Counted from the stretch's first letter, positions 48,954 through 60,104 are shown. The stretch: DNA of 64,000 nucleotides from Neocallimastix lanati (nom. inval.) (GCA_016946835.1 JACVTC010000020.1:1235001-1299000); one strand, 5' to 3'. A program made the numbers and translations. The notes: generated by a model from the letters alone, not told the origin.

Positions 48954-49094
48954 CTTTTACTAGTGGTAATATATGTTTAAATAGGAGATGTATTAATAAT
49001 CTTTATTCAGTATTAATTATTTATTCATATGTGATCATATAATACTAAATAAATAAGAATATATTTAATTTTTTGTTCTTCCTTTTATCAAAAA
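48592..49094. repeat. 242-bp tandem repeat, two further copies (block X')
   Basis: Same unit as at 45222, starting at 48592 and 48848, with longer A-tracts. Confidence 0.85.
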
Positions 49095-49431
49095 AGAATT
49101 TTTTTTATCTATGAGAAAATTTATATCATATTAGTTATTATATATTAATAATATATATGTTATAATTATAATTATTGATTGATTGAAACTTTATATTTTA
49201 AACTAGTATATAAATTAATTCATTACTTTTATTGAAAATTTAAATGATCAATAATAAAAATATTATAATAAAAAATATTTAAAAACTCAATTTAATTTAT
49301 ATTTATATAATCATTAATATTATTTAAAATATATATATATTAATTTAATCTATAATTCATATTCTTTATTTTATTTATTTATTTATTTATTTATAAATAT
49401 ATTATATATATTATATATTTAAATTTTTATT

Positions 49432-49806
49432 TTGAAATATAGTAGTTATACGTTTAATTCCATTGTACATTATTCTATACTATTAATGGTAAAATATTTT
49501 TATTTTACAGTATCAGAAACCGAATACTCAAGCATAATAAAATATACAAAACAAGCTATATGGATAAAAAGATTTGCAAATGAATTATTCAACAAAAATA
49601 TTAAAATTAATATTAGAATAGATAATAAACCATGTCAAAGATATAGCTAAAAATGAAAAATACAAAAAGGGGACGATGTCAATAAATTAAACATAAAATA
49701 TAAAAATATTTTCAAGAAGAAATCATTAAAAAAAAAGATTCTAAATTAATCCTCATTGGTTCTAAACTCAATGATGGTAGATCCATTAAACCAAAATTTT
49801 TTTCGG
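49432..49806 (+). pseudogene. Ty1/copia 3' remnant 2
   Basis: Near-identical to the remnant at 46317 (SETEYSSIIKYTKQAIWIKR, same frameshift after DNKP). Confidence 0.8.
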
Positions 49807-49877
49807 ACTAAAGTTTACATAATTTGTGCCGTTTTCATCATGGAAATGTAGAAAACGCCAAAAAATGTAGGAGGGAA

Positions 49878-50060
49878 TGTTAACAATTGTAGTTTTATAT
49901 TTAATTACATTATACATTATACACTACAACGCTATAAAGTGTAAATTATTTTTTATATGATTGTATTAATGTAGGTCTTTCATAATATAAAAAATAATAA
50001 ATTAAATAAGCATAATATAAATATAAATATCATTGCTAATTCTATAAGTGTTATTTAACA
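49878..50060 (+). mobile_element. LTR of copia remnant 2
   Basis: TGTTAACAATTGTAG to GTGTTATTTAACA, 183 bp, a close match to 46762-46942. Confidence 0.7.
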
Positions 50061-50740
50061 ATATATATATATTAATAAAAAAAATTTTTTTAATTATATA
50101 TTTATTTTTGTTTATATATTAAAATTAATTATATTAACTACTGATAAAGTTAATATATTAATATAAAAAAAAAAAAAAATTGGAACTAAAAAAAAAAATA
50201 AACTACTGATAAAGTTTTTTTTTTTTGTTAGATCCAACTTTTTTTTTTTTTTTTTTTAAATAAAAAATTTTTAACCAATAATTTTGAATATTATTAATAG
50301 ATATTGACATGTATATTATAGTAAAATAGTTCTAGTTATCTTCTGTACTCATTATTTCTCAATTTAAAATAATAATAATACTAATAATAGATACTGAATT
50401 ATATAATTAAATATTATTATAAATTATTTTATGTTTAAATGTAAATAGAAAAAAAAAAAAATAAAAATTTTTAATAAAATGGCAAGGCAATATGAATGAA
50501 TATTGTATATATATAATATATATAAATAAATTTAAAAGTAATTTGTTATTATTTTTAATTTATGTAATTTAATGTCTTAAATATAATAATAATCTACTTA
50601 AATAATTATATATATATATATATATAATAAAGATAAATTATTTTAATAATATAAATACTTATATTTATTGATTTTTACTATTAACATATATATAATTATA
50701 TATATATTAAAGATATTGTAATTTATATAAAATAGCAAAT

Positions 50741-51130
50741 TTGAATTTTATTGTTAAATATTGTAGTTATGTATTTAATTACATTGTACATTATTCTATA
50801 TTATTAATTGTTAAATATCATTATTTAACAATATCAGAAATCGAATACTTAAGCATAATAAAATGTACAAAACAAGCTATATGGATAAAAAGATTTGTAA
50901 ATGAATTATTCAACAAAAATATTAAAATTAATATTAAAATAGATAATAAACCATGTCAAAGATATAGCTAAAAATGAAAAATGCAAAAAGGGAATGATGT
51001 CAATAAATGACCATAAAATATAAAAATATTTTCAAGAAGAAATTATTAAAAAAATGATTCTAAATTAATCCTCATTAGTTCTAAACTCAATGATGGCAGA
51101 TCCATTAAACCAAAAATTTTTCAGGACTAA
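50741..51130 (+). pseudogene. Ty1/copia 3' remnant 3
   Basis: ISEIEYLSIIKCTKQAIWIK and RFVNELFNKN and the same frameshift; more diverged than the other two. Confidence 0.75.
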
Positions 51131-51195
51131 AGTTTACATAATTTGTGCCGTTTTAATCATGGAAATGTAGAAAACATCAAAAATGTAGGAGAGAA

Positions 51196-51484
51196 TGTTA
51201 ACTATTGTAATTATGTATTTAATTGCATTATACATTTTACATTATACATTATATAACATTCCTAAGTATAAATTATTTTGTATTAAATAGCATCAACACA
51301 AGATATTATTAAACCAATAATATTAGTTTAATATAGATAAATAATTATACACATAAAATGTAATATTCTTAAATGAAAAAGTCTTTCATAATATAAAAAG
51401 CAATAAAATAATTAAATAAATTATTAATTAAATAAATAAATATAAATATCATTTCTTATTTTTTATAAGTGTTTATATTTAATA
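51196..51484 (+). mobile_element. LTR-like end of copia remnant 3
   Basis: Starts TGTTAACTATTGTAATTATG after GGAGAGAA. Its end is diverged (TATAAGTGTTTATATTTAA) and it carries about 100 bp of extra internal sequence. Confidence 0.5.
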
Positions 51485-51518
51485 ATAATTAAAGTTAAGT
51501 AATCAAGTATTATTATTA

Positions 51519-51990
51519 TTATTTTTTTTTTTTAAAAATCAAGATCTTTTTTACGTCTACTTTAGAATTCCACCTTACCATCCAATAATAACCCATTTGA
51601 CAGCCTAACCCTAAATTGAACAAGTCATCGTCTACACTATGATCGTTGATTCTCAGTTGTACGTATACATGCCTGAAGCGGGGTAATTCCTGCTTATTGT
51701 AAATCCTCATTAGTTAATGTATTCGTGTACCATTATTGATTACGTGTTAGAATATATTTTCTAATTTGGAAAAAGGTATGTAGTAGATAAATAATAATTT
51801 TATAGTTTATACCGTTGTGGCTTATAGTATCCAATATCTCCAAATCTTGTGATTCTGTAATCGTTACTGAGAGGGTCGAGGCCAAAATTGTATGGAACAC
51901 TTTTAAGTGGTCATCCTGATACACACACGCTATAAAGTGTGCCTGATATTAGTTGTCTGTTGTGGCTTGGACGATATGATCAGACTTTCA
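51519..51990 (-). other. GC-richer segment with exon-like frames, family unknown
   Basis: Two minus-strand frames read like protein. At 51945-51780, after a TATCAG acceptor-like site, AHFIACVYQDDHLKVFHTIL and STLSVTITESQDLEILDTIS. At 51710-51525, IYNKQELPRFRHVYVQLRIN and DHSVDDDLFNLGLGCQMGYY. They could be two exons of one broken gene or transposon parts. I recognise no family. The sharp composition change against the flanks argues for an inserted or old coding sequence. Confidence 0.4.
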
Positions 51991-51999
51991 AGGGAAAGT

Positions 52000-52859
52000 C
52001 AAAAAAAAAAAAAAAAAAAAATTAGATTTAATTGAATAAATATAAAAAAAAAAAAAAAAAAAAAAAAAATATTTTTTTTTGATTTACTACTTGTAAATTT
52101 TGTTGACGTAATAAAATATGACTTGAGTTTTTTTTTTTTTTTTATCATGATAATAATAATATATCAAAATATTTTAGAAAATAATGATGTGATGTTTTTT
52201 GTTAAATAAATTGAGAAAAAAGTTATAATAAAATATTTATATTATAATTATTTTATATTATCTTTTTATATATTTTAAAAATAATAATAACTATGAGGGA
52301 AAAAAAAGGAATTGTTACGAATGATAGAAAAAGGTTATATATATTTATTTGTAAAGATTTATAAAGATGGAGATAAAATCAAATGAATGTCTTTTTTTTT
52401 CATTTTTAAATATAATAGTAAATTATTTTAAAAAAAAAAAAAAAAAAAAAAATTTAAATAAAATAGTTACTGATTTATTAATTTAAATCAATTGTATATT
52501 ATAAGTAATGAATTTTATTGTTCTTTTTTAAATATATATATTTATATATATCATTTACTCATTGATAAAAAAATAAATTAAAGGCTTAGTATATACAATA
52601 TTTATATCATATTTATAAAATAATAATAGTAATCAATAAATAAATAAAAAAAAAAAAAACAGTTTCCTTCATATCATTAAATCTGAAAAATTGTATTTCT
52701 TTAAATGAGTTCTATAATTAGAGAATTTTTTTTTTTATTAAAAAAACAAATCAAAGAAAAGAAAAAAAAAAAAAAAAAAAAAAGATAGTAAATATTTATA
52801 TATTTATATAAAATAAACTCTAATTCAAAAATTGTGTATAAATTTTAAAAGATTTAATT

Positions 52860-52922
<63 letters not shown>

Positions 52923-53312
52923 GATTATTATTCCAAATAATTATTCTGATTATAAAATAAAATCATCATTATTACTATCAACGTTTATATTATTATTTTA
53001 TAATCCATACTTTTTTTTAAAAAAAACTAAAATATTCAAAATTAAGAATATTTTATAAAATATATTATTAAATAGTATTTTATTTATTTATTTATTTATT
53101 TTTACTAATAAATATAGTTAATAAAGTATTTATACACTAAAATAAAATGAATATACTATAGTGAACTGCTATAAAATATATTCTTAATAAAAAAAAAATT
53201 TAATGCTAATTAAAAAAAATGCAAAATTAAATAATTAAATAAATTAATATATCATATTAACAATTAATTATTCAGAAAAATAACTAGATTATTATTATTA
53301 TTATTATTATTA

Positions 53313-53400
<88 letters not shown>

Positions 53401-54559
53401 TCATTTTTTAATAATCTATAAATTTTATTATCTCCATATTTGTCCAGTATATTAATCCAAATTAATAGAAATTAAATAGTAAAAAAAAATTATATATACA
53501 TATATATATATATATTTATAATTTCATTAGTACTACTTAATAAATAATAATTTTCGTTTTTTCTATTATCTTTCTATTATTTTATACTTTATTTTTTTGG
53601 ATTAAACTTGGTTTATGAAATATTATTAAAACCAGGAAGAAAAAAATAATAAAAAATAACATTTGAGATTTTTTTTCTTAACCCTAATTTTCCAACATTA
53701 AAATCATTATTACATTTTAATATATTTCCTTAATTGCATTTAAAATTTTTTTTATTATTATATCATATGTTTTTCCTAATATTATCTTCCATATTTTATA
53801 ATAATTATAAATTAGTATTCTTAACTTAGTTAACTCAGTTATAATGGTTTTTTAAGAAAACATTAATATTAAGAATATAGTTATGTATTTCAATGTACAA
53901 ATATATATATTAAATTAAAAAGGATATAATAAATATTTATACTGAATTAAGTAACCATAAAGCATATTTATGCATTGAAAATTTATCTGTAGATTAAACA
54001 TCAATAGAAATAAAGGGTACTATTTTAATGTGATCATTGATAAATGTTATATATAATATGATAAAGTTATATTATTATATTTATTATTAAGTATTATCAT
54101 ATATAAAAAAATGTTTAATATATGCACTTAAAAGTTCTGTACTTTAGTTTACTGCATATTTTACATATAAATAAATAAATAAATAAGTAAATAAATAAAT
54201 AAAATCATATATATATGAATTTATTTATAAAACATAATTAATCTACACATAAATACCTATATTGTAATATAGTTGCAATATAGTATAATATTATACAATA
54301 TCAATATTTAATAGAAAAATTTTAAAGAATGCATCACCATCTTTATCTGTAATAATATTTAGACTCATATTGAGATCATTAATCAATAAAAAATTATCAT
54401 ATTAATTATTAATTATTATTTATTTAATTATTTCAATTACATATAAAATAAATTTGTAACTTTTTTTTAAAGTTTTTGAAAAAAGGAAACTCTGTTTGTG
54501 TAACGTATAATTTTTTCTTTTTTGAAAAAACCAATAAATGATGAGTAATGAATCATAAT
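52000..54559. other. AT-rich intergenic region
   Basis: Poly-A/T tracts, a TA run at 52862-52893 and (TTA)n at 53288-53399. No gene seen. Confidence 0.55.
53288..53399. repeat. (TTA)n microsatellite
   Basis: About 36 TTA units with two TATATTA interruptions. Confidence 0.95.
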
Positions 54560-54798
54560 TGTTAGAAATTAAGTTTAATATTACACAAGTATAAATAATA
54601 TAAATAATATAATGTATATAGTATAACATAGATATATGAGCTAGCGTACGTAATAGTGGCGTAAAATAAGTCATATGATATATGTAATAAATGTATGTGA
54701 ATCATGTGTAAATGTAATAGTATAAAATACATGTAAAATTAAAATTTAATATATGTACACCTTTGATATTTATTAATAAAGTTATATATTTCACAACA
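54560..54798 (+). mobile_element. 5' LTR of the copia element
   Basis: TGTTAGAAATTAAG to TTTCACAACA. TGTTA..AACA ends, and a polyadenylation-like AATAAAG near its end. Confidence 0.95.
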
Positions 54799-54812
54799 GA
54801 TTAAGAGTCTCA
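54799..54812 (+). promoter_or_regulatory. Primer-binding site, complementary to the tRNA-Lys(CTT) anticodon arm
   Basis: GATTAAGAGTCTCA starts on the base after the LTR. Its reverse complement TGAGACTCTTAATC is the anticodon stem-loop text of eukaryotic tRNA-Lys(CTT). Priming would therefore use a 5' half-tRNA cut in the anticodon stem, as Drosophila copia and yeast Ty5 do with initiator tRNA-Met. The match is seen; the mechanism is inferred. Confidence 0.7.
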
Positions 54813-54903
54813 ATGACTCTAAGTGTACTAGAAGAGTTATAGTAAAGTTTAAAGAGGTTTTAATTTTGATTAATTTTAAATAAAAAAAAAAATAAAAAAA
54901 AAA

Positions 54904-55893
54904 ATGTCCGAAGTCTTAAAAACAAAAGATCAGCTAAATAGCTCTAATTTTAAGTTGTGGAAACAACAATTGTATTTATTATTAAGGAGATTTAATTTAA
55001 CGGATTATCTTAATAGTGTCAAAATTGAAAAAGTGGATGGTTCCACTTTAAAGGAAGAAGAAAAACAAAATTTAATTCTAGTGGATGACACTATAAACAC
55101 TTATTATAAAAAAGGAACAAAAAGTGAGGTCCTCAAAAATGATGCTAAGGTCAAGGAAATTATTTTAAATAGTATTAATGAAGAACTAGCATCCAGTATA
55201 GATTTCATATCTGGTACAGCATATGAAATCTATAGGATGATAGTAAACCTAAATTTAAGTGATGAAAAGGATAGAATTGAGGAAATTAAAGATTCCCTTA
55301 ATCACTCAAAATACGACCCAGAAAGTGATCCATCGTTGTCCATATTTATCTCTAATATGAATTTAAAGTTTAAGGAACTTGAAAATCTCGGAGAAAAACT
55401 AGAATTTAAGGAAAAATTTATTTATCTATTTAATGCTATGCCAGAAGAATTAACTATAAAAACAAATTTAATAGACCTACAAACGGACTGGGAAGATACT
55501 ACCAAAAAGTTAATTGAAAGGGTACAGCTACTAAAAAGAGTAAAAGAAAAGAAAGAAAAATCGGAAAATATTGTTTCAAATCTTAATACGCCAAATGTTC
55601 AAAGTAATTATACCAATAAAAACTATAGTAATAATAATAATAAATATAATAATAAAAATTATAAAAATAATATTGAATGTTGGAGTTGTGGTAAAAAAGG
55701 TCACTATCAAAGTGAATGTAATAATAGAAAGAATTTTAATAAAAATAATAATAACAATTATTACAAATATAATAAAAATAAATTTAATAATAATAGAAAT
55801 AATAATAAAAATTATAATAATAATAAATATTACAAAAATGATAAAAACTATGATGGGAGGCGAAACGCGTTGCCTAAACAGCACAGTAAATGA
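54904..55893 (+). CDS. copia Gag
   Basis: 329 codons. The N-terminal LNSSNFKLWKQQLYLLLRR is the usual copia Gag opening; a helical capsid-like part follows, and near the C-terminus a CCHC zinc knuckle CWSCGKKGHYQSEC (residues 259-272) sits between Asn/Lys-rich low-complexity stretches. It forms the virus-like particle and binds the element's RNA. It ends at TGA 55891, inside the pol frame, which is +1 relative to it. Start: the ATG at 54904 in an AAAAATG context, 105 bp after the LTR. Confidence 0.93.
   Translation: MSEVLKTKDQLNSSNFKLWKQQLYLLLRRFNLTDYLNSVKIEKVDGSTLKEEEKQNLILVDDTINTYYKKGTKSEVLKNDAKVKEIILNSINEELASSIDFISGTAYEIYRMIVNLNLSDEKDRIEEIKDSLNHSKYDPESDPSLSIFISNMNLKFKELENLGEKLEFKEKFIYLFNAMPEELTIKTNLIDLQTDWEDTTKKLIERVQLLKRVKEKKEKSENIVSNLNTPNVQSNYTNKNYSNNNNKYNNKNYKNNIECWSCGKKGHYQSECNNRKNFNKNNNNNYYKYNKNKFNNNRNNNKNYNNNKYYKNDKNYDGRRNALPKQHSK
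55855..55861 (+). other. Candidate +1 ribosomal frameshift site between gag and pol
   Basis: In gag frame the bases read GGG AGG C, the same layout as the Ty1 site CTT AGG C: a rare AGG codon in the A site, and a P-site codon able to slip +1. After the shift pol continues with GGC. The gag stop context (AAA TGA A, 55888) is an alternative site. Confidence 0.45.
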
Positions 55894-58800
55894 AGTAAAT
55901 AAACAAGATAAACACAGAGAATACTTTTTCAAAGACTATAATGATACGTATAATATTGAAACAGGTAATGCATCAAGAAGTATTCTCCCATTCAACAAAC
56001 CATCTTATTTTAAAGAAAATAAAAATAAACAAAATAAAAAATTAAATGATAATAATAAAAATAAATTAACCAAAAATATTAGTACATGGACACTAGATTC
56101 TGGCACCACATACCATATGATATGTGATCCAAATCTATTATCAAATTATAAAAAACACAATCGGAGAATTTATTTCGCCAATGGTGAATACGTTAAGTGC
56201 AGAGGAATAGGTACTTACATAGGTTATATAAATGACAACAAAATTACTCTTAAAAATGTATTGTATGTTCCCTCATTCAAGAAAAATTTACTCTCAGTAG
56301 ACTGTTTATCCGAACAAGGATACAAAACTGTTTTTTGTAAAAGAAATAATAAAAATTGTGTAATATTATTTAATAGTAAAAATAATAGAATCTGTACAAC
56401 ATATTCAAATTATTCCAGAACTTATATTATTTGGACTTCCAAGAATAAAATAAATTTTTATAATAATGATATCAATTGTAATAATGCCAATAGTGAAGAA
56501 GAGGAAAGTCTCTACGTATGGCATAGACGTTTGGGACATTATAATCTAGGAACACTTAGGAAAACATTAAAAAGAATATATATAAAATGTAAATGCAAGA
56601 CGTGTGCGAAAACAAAATTAAAAAGTTTCCCACATTACCCCTCAGATAGTCGCGCTACTGAACCATTTGAATTGGTTCATATGGACACTGTTACTATTAA
56701 TAGTAGGTCCATGTATGGAAATAAATACTTTGTTTCTATTTTAGATGATTACACTCGTTTTGGTTGGGTCTTATTTATCAAATCCAAACGTGATGTTTTT
56801 AACGCCTTTTTAAATTGGTATAATAACATTAAAAACATATTTAATAAAAATATTAAAAGATTACGGACTGACAATGGAACAGAGTTTACTAACAATAAAA
56901 TTATAGAGTTTTGTAATATTAATGGAATTACACATGAGTTTTCTGTCCCTTACGAACCTCAACAAAATGGACGTATCGAAAGGTTACACGGTTCTCTCCT
57001 TCCAAATGCTAGAGCGATGTTAGAGGATGCCCGCCTTAATCATGTTTTCTGGGAGGATGCCATTAGGACAGCTAACTATATCCACAATAGGATGCCACAT
57101 AGAGGTATTGATAATAATGTTCCGTATGAACTTCTTTATAATGAAAAAGTCGATTATTCAAGGTTTAGAGTCTTTGGTTGTCAAGTCTTTTTCCTTGTCC
57201 CTAAACAGTTTAGAAATAAATTAACTAACTCTTCCCTCCCAGGTATCTTTCTTGGATACGATACCAACCCAACTGCTTATAGGATTTTTGATATCACTAA
57301 TAATAAAGTTGTTATTTCTCGTTCTGTTGTATTTTTTGAAGATATTCCTGGTAATGGTTCTGCTCCTCCTTCTCCTCCGGATTTAATAAATTTCACTCCT
57401 TATTATGAAATCGGGGGAAGTAATGATGATGAAGACGTTGTAGACTTTGAGGACAATAACGTAAATGATAAAAGTATAAATGAAAATAATAACAATATGG
57501 AAAATAGTACAAACAATAATGTAGATAATAATAATAATATGAACAACAACATAAATGATAATATAAATGGGTACACAAACTATTACTACAATAATTTAGA
57601 TTATCCACCTCCTAATAATTTATATTATTATAATCCATATGCATTTGTAAATTATCCAAATAATTTCCAAAATCATTATGCTCCAAATCAATATAATTTA
57701 AATCCATATAATAATTTAAATTATTGTATTCCTCCAAATTATTATAATTATACAGCACAAAACTTTCCCTCTCCTGTTTTAAATTCTCAGAATGGACATC
57801 CCATAAATTACCAAAATCTAAACGTTTCTAATAATTCAAATATTAATCAAAATAATTTAAATCAATTAAATTCAAATGATGTAGACCATTTAAATCAAAA
57901 TAATTTAAACAATAATTCAAATCAAAATAATTCAGACAATAATGATCAATTTAACTCGAACAATTTAAATCAAGGTAATTTAAATAATTTAAATCAAGTT
58001 ATTTCGAACAACAATTTAAAACAAGGCAGTCCAAATGACAACTTAAATCAAGCAATTCAAAATGATAATGTTAACAAGAATAATAGAAACAACTTAAATG
58101 ACCAAACTAATTCAATTAATAATGTAAATAATATCAATAATGTAAACCAGTTAACTCAAAATAATTCGAAATATAATAATACTAGGGTAGAAGAAATAAT
58201 CAGTAAAATACCAAGAATTACAGATAATGGAGATTATAATAAGCGTGATGGAAAATCAATTGATTTAAATAATTTAACGAATAGAAATAATAATTCAAGC
58301 TCAACATCTGGAAATTCTAATGCGGAAATTAACCAAAATATAAACAAACAAAACATAAATAAACCATATGCAAGTAAATCAAATGTAAGTACTTCGGATA
58401 ATATGAATAAAGATAAAGAAAGTATTTTATCTAAAAGAAAACATGTTGAAGAAATGAATGAAGAAGAATTAAATGATAGGAATGAAAGTAATAATTATAA
58501 GAAAAGGAGAGCAAGTAATTATTATAATTTAGTTGCATTAAATTGTAGTGAAATGGAATTACCGTTACCAAACTCGTATAAAGATATATTTGATAGACCT
58601 GATAAAGAGGAATGGTTAAAGGCAATTGAAACTGAATTAAATAACATGAAGGATATGGAAGTGTACACACTTGTTAAAGAAATTCCAAAAGGAAAGAATA
58701 TAATTTCAGCTAAGTGGGTATTTAGCTATAAGAGAAATGACGTAGGTATAATTATAAGATTTAAGGCGAGGTTAGTTGCTCGCGGTTTTACTCAAATTTA

Positions 58801-60091
58801 TGGAATAGACTATATAGAAACATTCTCACCTACTTTAAAGCAAGATTCGTTAAGAGTCATTATAGCAATTTCAATTTATTATGGTTTTGAAATTTATCAA
58901 ATTGATATTAAAGCGGCATATTTAAATGCTGACTTAGAGGAAGAATTATATATGGAAATACCTGAAGGTAGTGAAGATTATGGTAAAGGCTATTGGAAGT
59001 TGAACAAAGCGATTTATGGCTTAAAACAAGCTGGTCGTATGTGGAATAATAAATTAGATAGTGTTCTTACTGAAATAGGTTTTGAAAGATTAAAGAGCGA
59101 ACCATGTGTTTATATATTGAAAGATAAGAATAAGAATATTATTTGTATAATTGCTATTTATGTTGATGATATCCTAATTTCTGGAAAGAAAAGTGTTATA
59201 GATAGAATTAAATTAGAAATTAAAGACAAATTCAATTTAAGTGACTTAGGAATGGTTGATTTCATAATAGGAATCAAATTTATTAAATGCAAGGATGGTT
59301 ATATTATGCATCAAATACAATATTTAAATGATATCTTAGATAGATTTGACATTGATAAATACAATGCGATATCAAATATGATGTATACTGAAAATGAGAA
59401 ATTAAGAGAAACAAAGTTTGATAAAACTACATATATGCAGGCTGTAGGATGCTTACTATATTTAGCTATGGGAACAAGACCAGATATTATGTATGCGACA
59501 AGTAAAGCTACTAGAAAGAATCAAGATCCTACTCTCGAAGATTGGATGAATGTTATCAAGATTTTTAGATACTTAAAAGGTACAAAACATTATGGTTTAA
59601 AGATTACTAAAGACATTAATATAAGAGTATATGTAGACGCAGATCTAGGTGGTGATAGAGAGACAAAAAGATCAACTACTGGTTTCGTAATATTTATGGG
59701 TTCAGCTCCTGTGACATGGTATTCAAAGTTGCAACACTGCGTAGCTATATCTACCGCTGAAAGTGAATATTATAGTCTGAATGAATGTGCTTTGAAATGT
59801 ATGTGGTTAAGAAATTTACTGAATGAATTAGGCATAAAAATTGATTGTATAACAATTAACATTGATAATAGAGCTGCAATTTATAATAGTAAGAATGAAA
59901 CAATTAATCCAAAATCAAGACACATAGATTTGAGATATCATAAAATAAGAGAATTGATAAAAGAAGATAAAATAGACCTCAAGTATATCAAATCACAATA
60001 CAATATTGCAGACGGTTTTACCAAATACCTTAATGGTACTTTAACGAAAAAATTCAAGAACTCTTTACTATACAAAATTTATGAATATTAA
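55859..60091 (+). CDS. copia Pol (protease, integrase, reverse transcriptase, RNase H)
   Basis: About 1410 codons if entered by the +1 shift; the frame is open back to 55571, but that part is a shadow of gag. The protease active site is LDSGTTYHM (about 56092). The GAG-pre-integrase/zinc part is WHRRLGHYNLGTL with CKCKTC (about 56518-56605). The integrase DDE residues are HMDTV (56680), TDNGTEF (56868) and NGRIERLH (56967). A ~350-residue Asn-rich linker (about 57440-58500) separates integrase from reverse transcriptase, which has KAAYLNADLEEELYMEIPEG and YVDD (59158). RNase H has VDADLGGDRE (59632) and TAESEY (59754). No internal stop is seen. The Asn-rich linker is unusually long; it fits the low-complexity habit of this AT-rich genome. 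Confidence 0.95.
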   Translation, partial: GETRCLNSTVNEVNKQDKHREYFFKDYNDTYNIETGNASRSILPFNKPSYFKENKNKQNKKLNDNNKNKLTKNISTWTLDSGTTYHMICDPNLLSNYKKHNRRIYFANGEYVKCRGIGTYIGYINDNKITLKNVLYVPSFKKNLLSVDCLSEQGYKTVFCKRNNKNCVILFNSKNNRICTTYSNYSRTYIIWTSKNKINFYNNDINCNNANSEEEESLYVWHRRLGHYNLGTLRKTLKRIYIKCKCKTCAKTKLKSFPHYPSDSRATEPFELVHMDTVTINSRSMYGNKYFVSILDDYTRFGWVLFIKSKRDVFNAFLNWYNNIKNIFNKNIKRLRTDNGTEFTNNKIIEFCNINGITHEFSVPYEPQQNGRIERLHGSLLPNARAMLEDARLNHVFWEDAIRTANYIHNRMPHRGIDNNVPYELLYNEKVDYSRFRVFGCQVFFLVPKQFRNKLTNSSLPGIFLGYDTNPTAYRIFDITNNKVVISRSVVFFEDIPGNGSAPPSPPDLINFTPYYEIGGSNDDEDVVDFEDNNVNDKSINENNNNMENSTNNNVDNNNNMNNNINDNINGYTNYYYNNLDYPPPNNLYYYNPYAFVNYPNNFQNHYAPNQYNLNPYNNLNYCIPPNYYNYTAQNFPSPVLNSQNGHPINYQNLNVSNNSNINQNNLNQLNSNDVDHLNQNNLNNNSNQNNSDNNDQFNSNNLNQGNLNNLNQVISNNNLKQGSPNDNLNQAIQNDNVNKNNRNNLNDQTNSINNVNNINNVNQLTQNNSKYNNTRVEEIISKIPRITDNGDYNKRDGKSIDLNNLTNRNNNSSSTSGNSNAEINQNINKQNINKPYASKSNVSTSDNMNKDKESILSKRKHVEEMNEEELNDRNESNNYKKRRASNYYNLVALNCSEMELPLPNSYKDIFDRPDKEEWLKAIETELNNMKDMEVYTLVKEIPKGKNIISAKWVFSYKRNDVGIIIRFKARLVARGFTQIYGIDYIETFSPTLKQDSLRVIIAISIYYGFEIYQIDIKAAYLNADLEEELYMEIPEGSEDYGKGYWKLNKAIYGLKQAGRMWNNKLDSVLTEIGFERLKSEPCVYILKDKNKNIICIIAIYVDDILISGKKSVIDRIKLEIKDKFNLSDLGMVDFIIGIKFIKCKDGYIMHQIQYLNDILDRFDIDKYNAISNMMYTENEKLRETKFDKTTYMQAVGCLLYLAMGTRPDIMYATSKATRKNQDPTLEDWMNVIKIFRYLKGTKHYGLKITKDINIRVYVDADLGGDRETKRSTTGFVIFMGSAPVTWYSKLQHCVAISTAESEYYSLNECALKCMWLRNLLNELGIKIDCITINIDNRAAIYNSKNETINPKSRHIDLRYHKIRELIKEDKIDLKYIKSQYNIADGFTKYLNGTLTKKFKNSLLYKIYEY

Positions 60092-60094
60092 ACT

Positions 60095-60104
60095 TACGGG
60101 GGAA
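60095..60104 (+). promoter_or_regulatory. Polypurine tract of the copia element
   Basis: CGGGGGAA immediately before the 3' LTR, primer for plus-strand DNA synthesis. Confidence 0.85.

Larger units (their letters stand above)
44905..51484. repeat. Local segmental duplication cluster (blocks X-Y-Z)
   Basis: Block X (242-bp tandem units) at 45030-45700 returns at 48384-49100. Block Y (copia remnant plus LTR) at 46317-46942 returns at 49432-50060 and again at 50741-51484. Block Z at 47330-47735 returns at 50160-50590. A partial ubiquitin-like gene copy (47744-48372) sits between the two main units. The order is X-Y-Z-partial gene-X'-Y'-Z'-Y''. Offsets fall from about 3.36 kb (X) to 3.12 kb (Y) and 2.86 kb (Z) through internal indels. 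Confidence 0.85.

Noticed and set aside
54420-54674. 84-codon minus frame across the 5' LTR edge
   Set aside because: It spans the boundary between genomic flank and LTR, so it is a chance frame.
55571-55858. Start of the pol frame at 55571 with an Ile-rich leader
   Set aside because: This part overlaps gag's Asn/Lys-rich end in another frame and has no protein sense; pol is entered by frameshift near 55855.
57393-58670. Minus-strand Tyr/Leu/Cys-rich frames inside pol
   Set aside because: Antisense translations of the Asn-rich linker.
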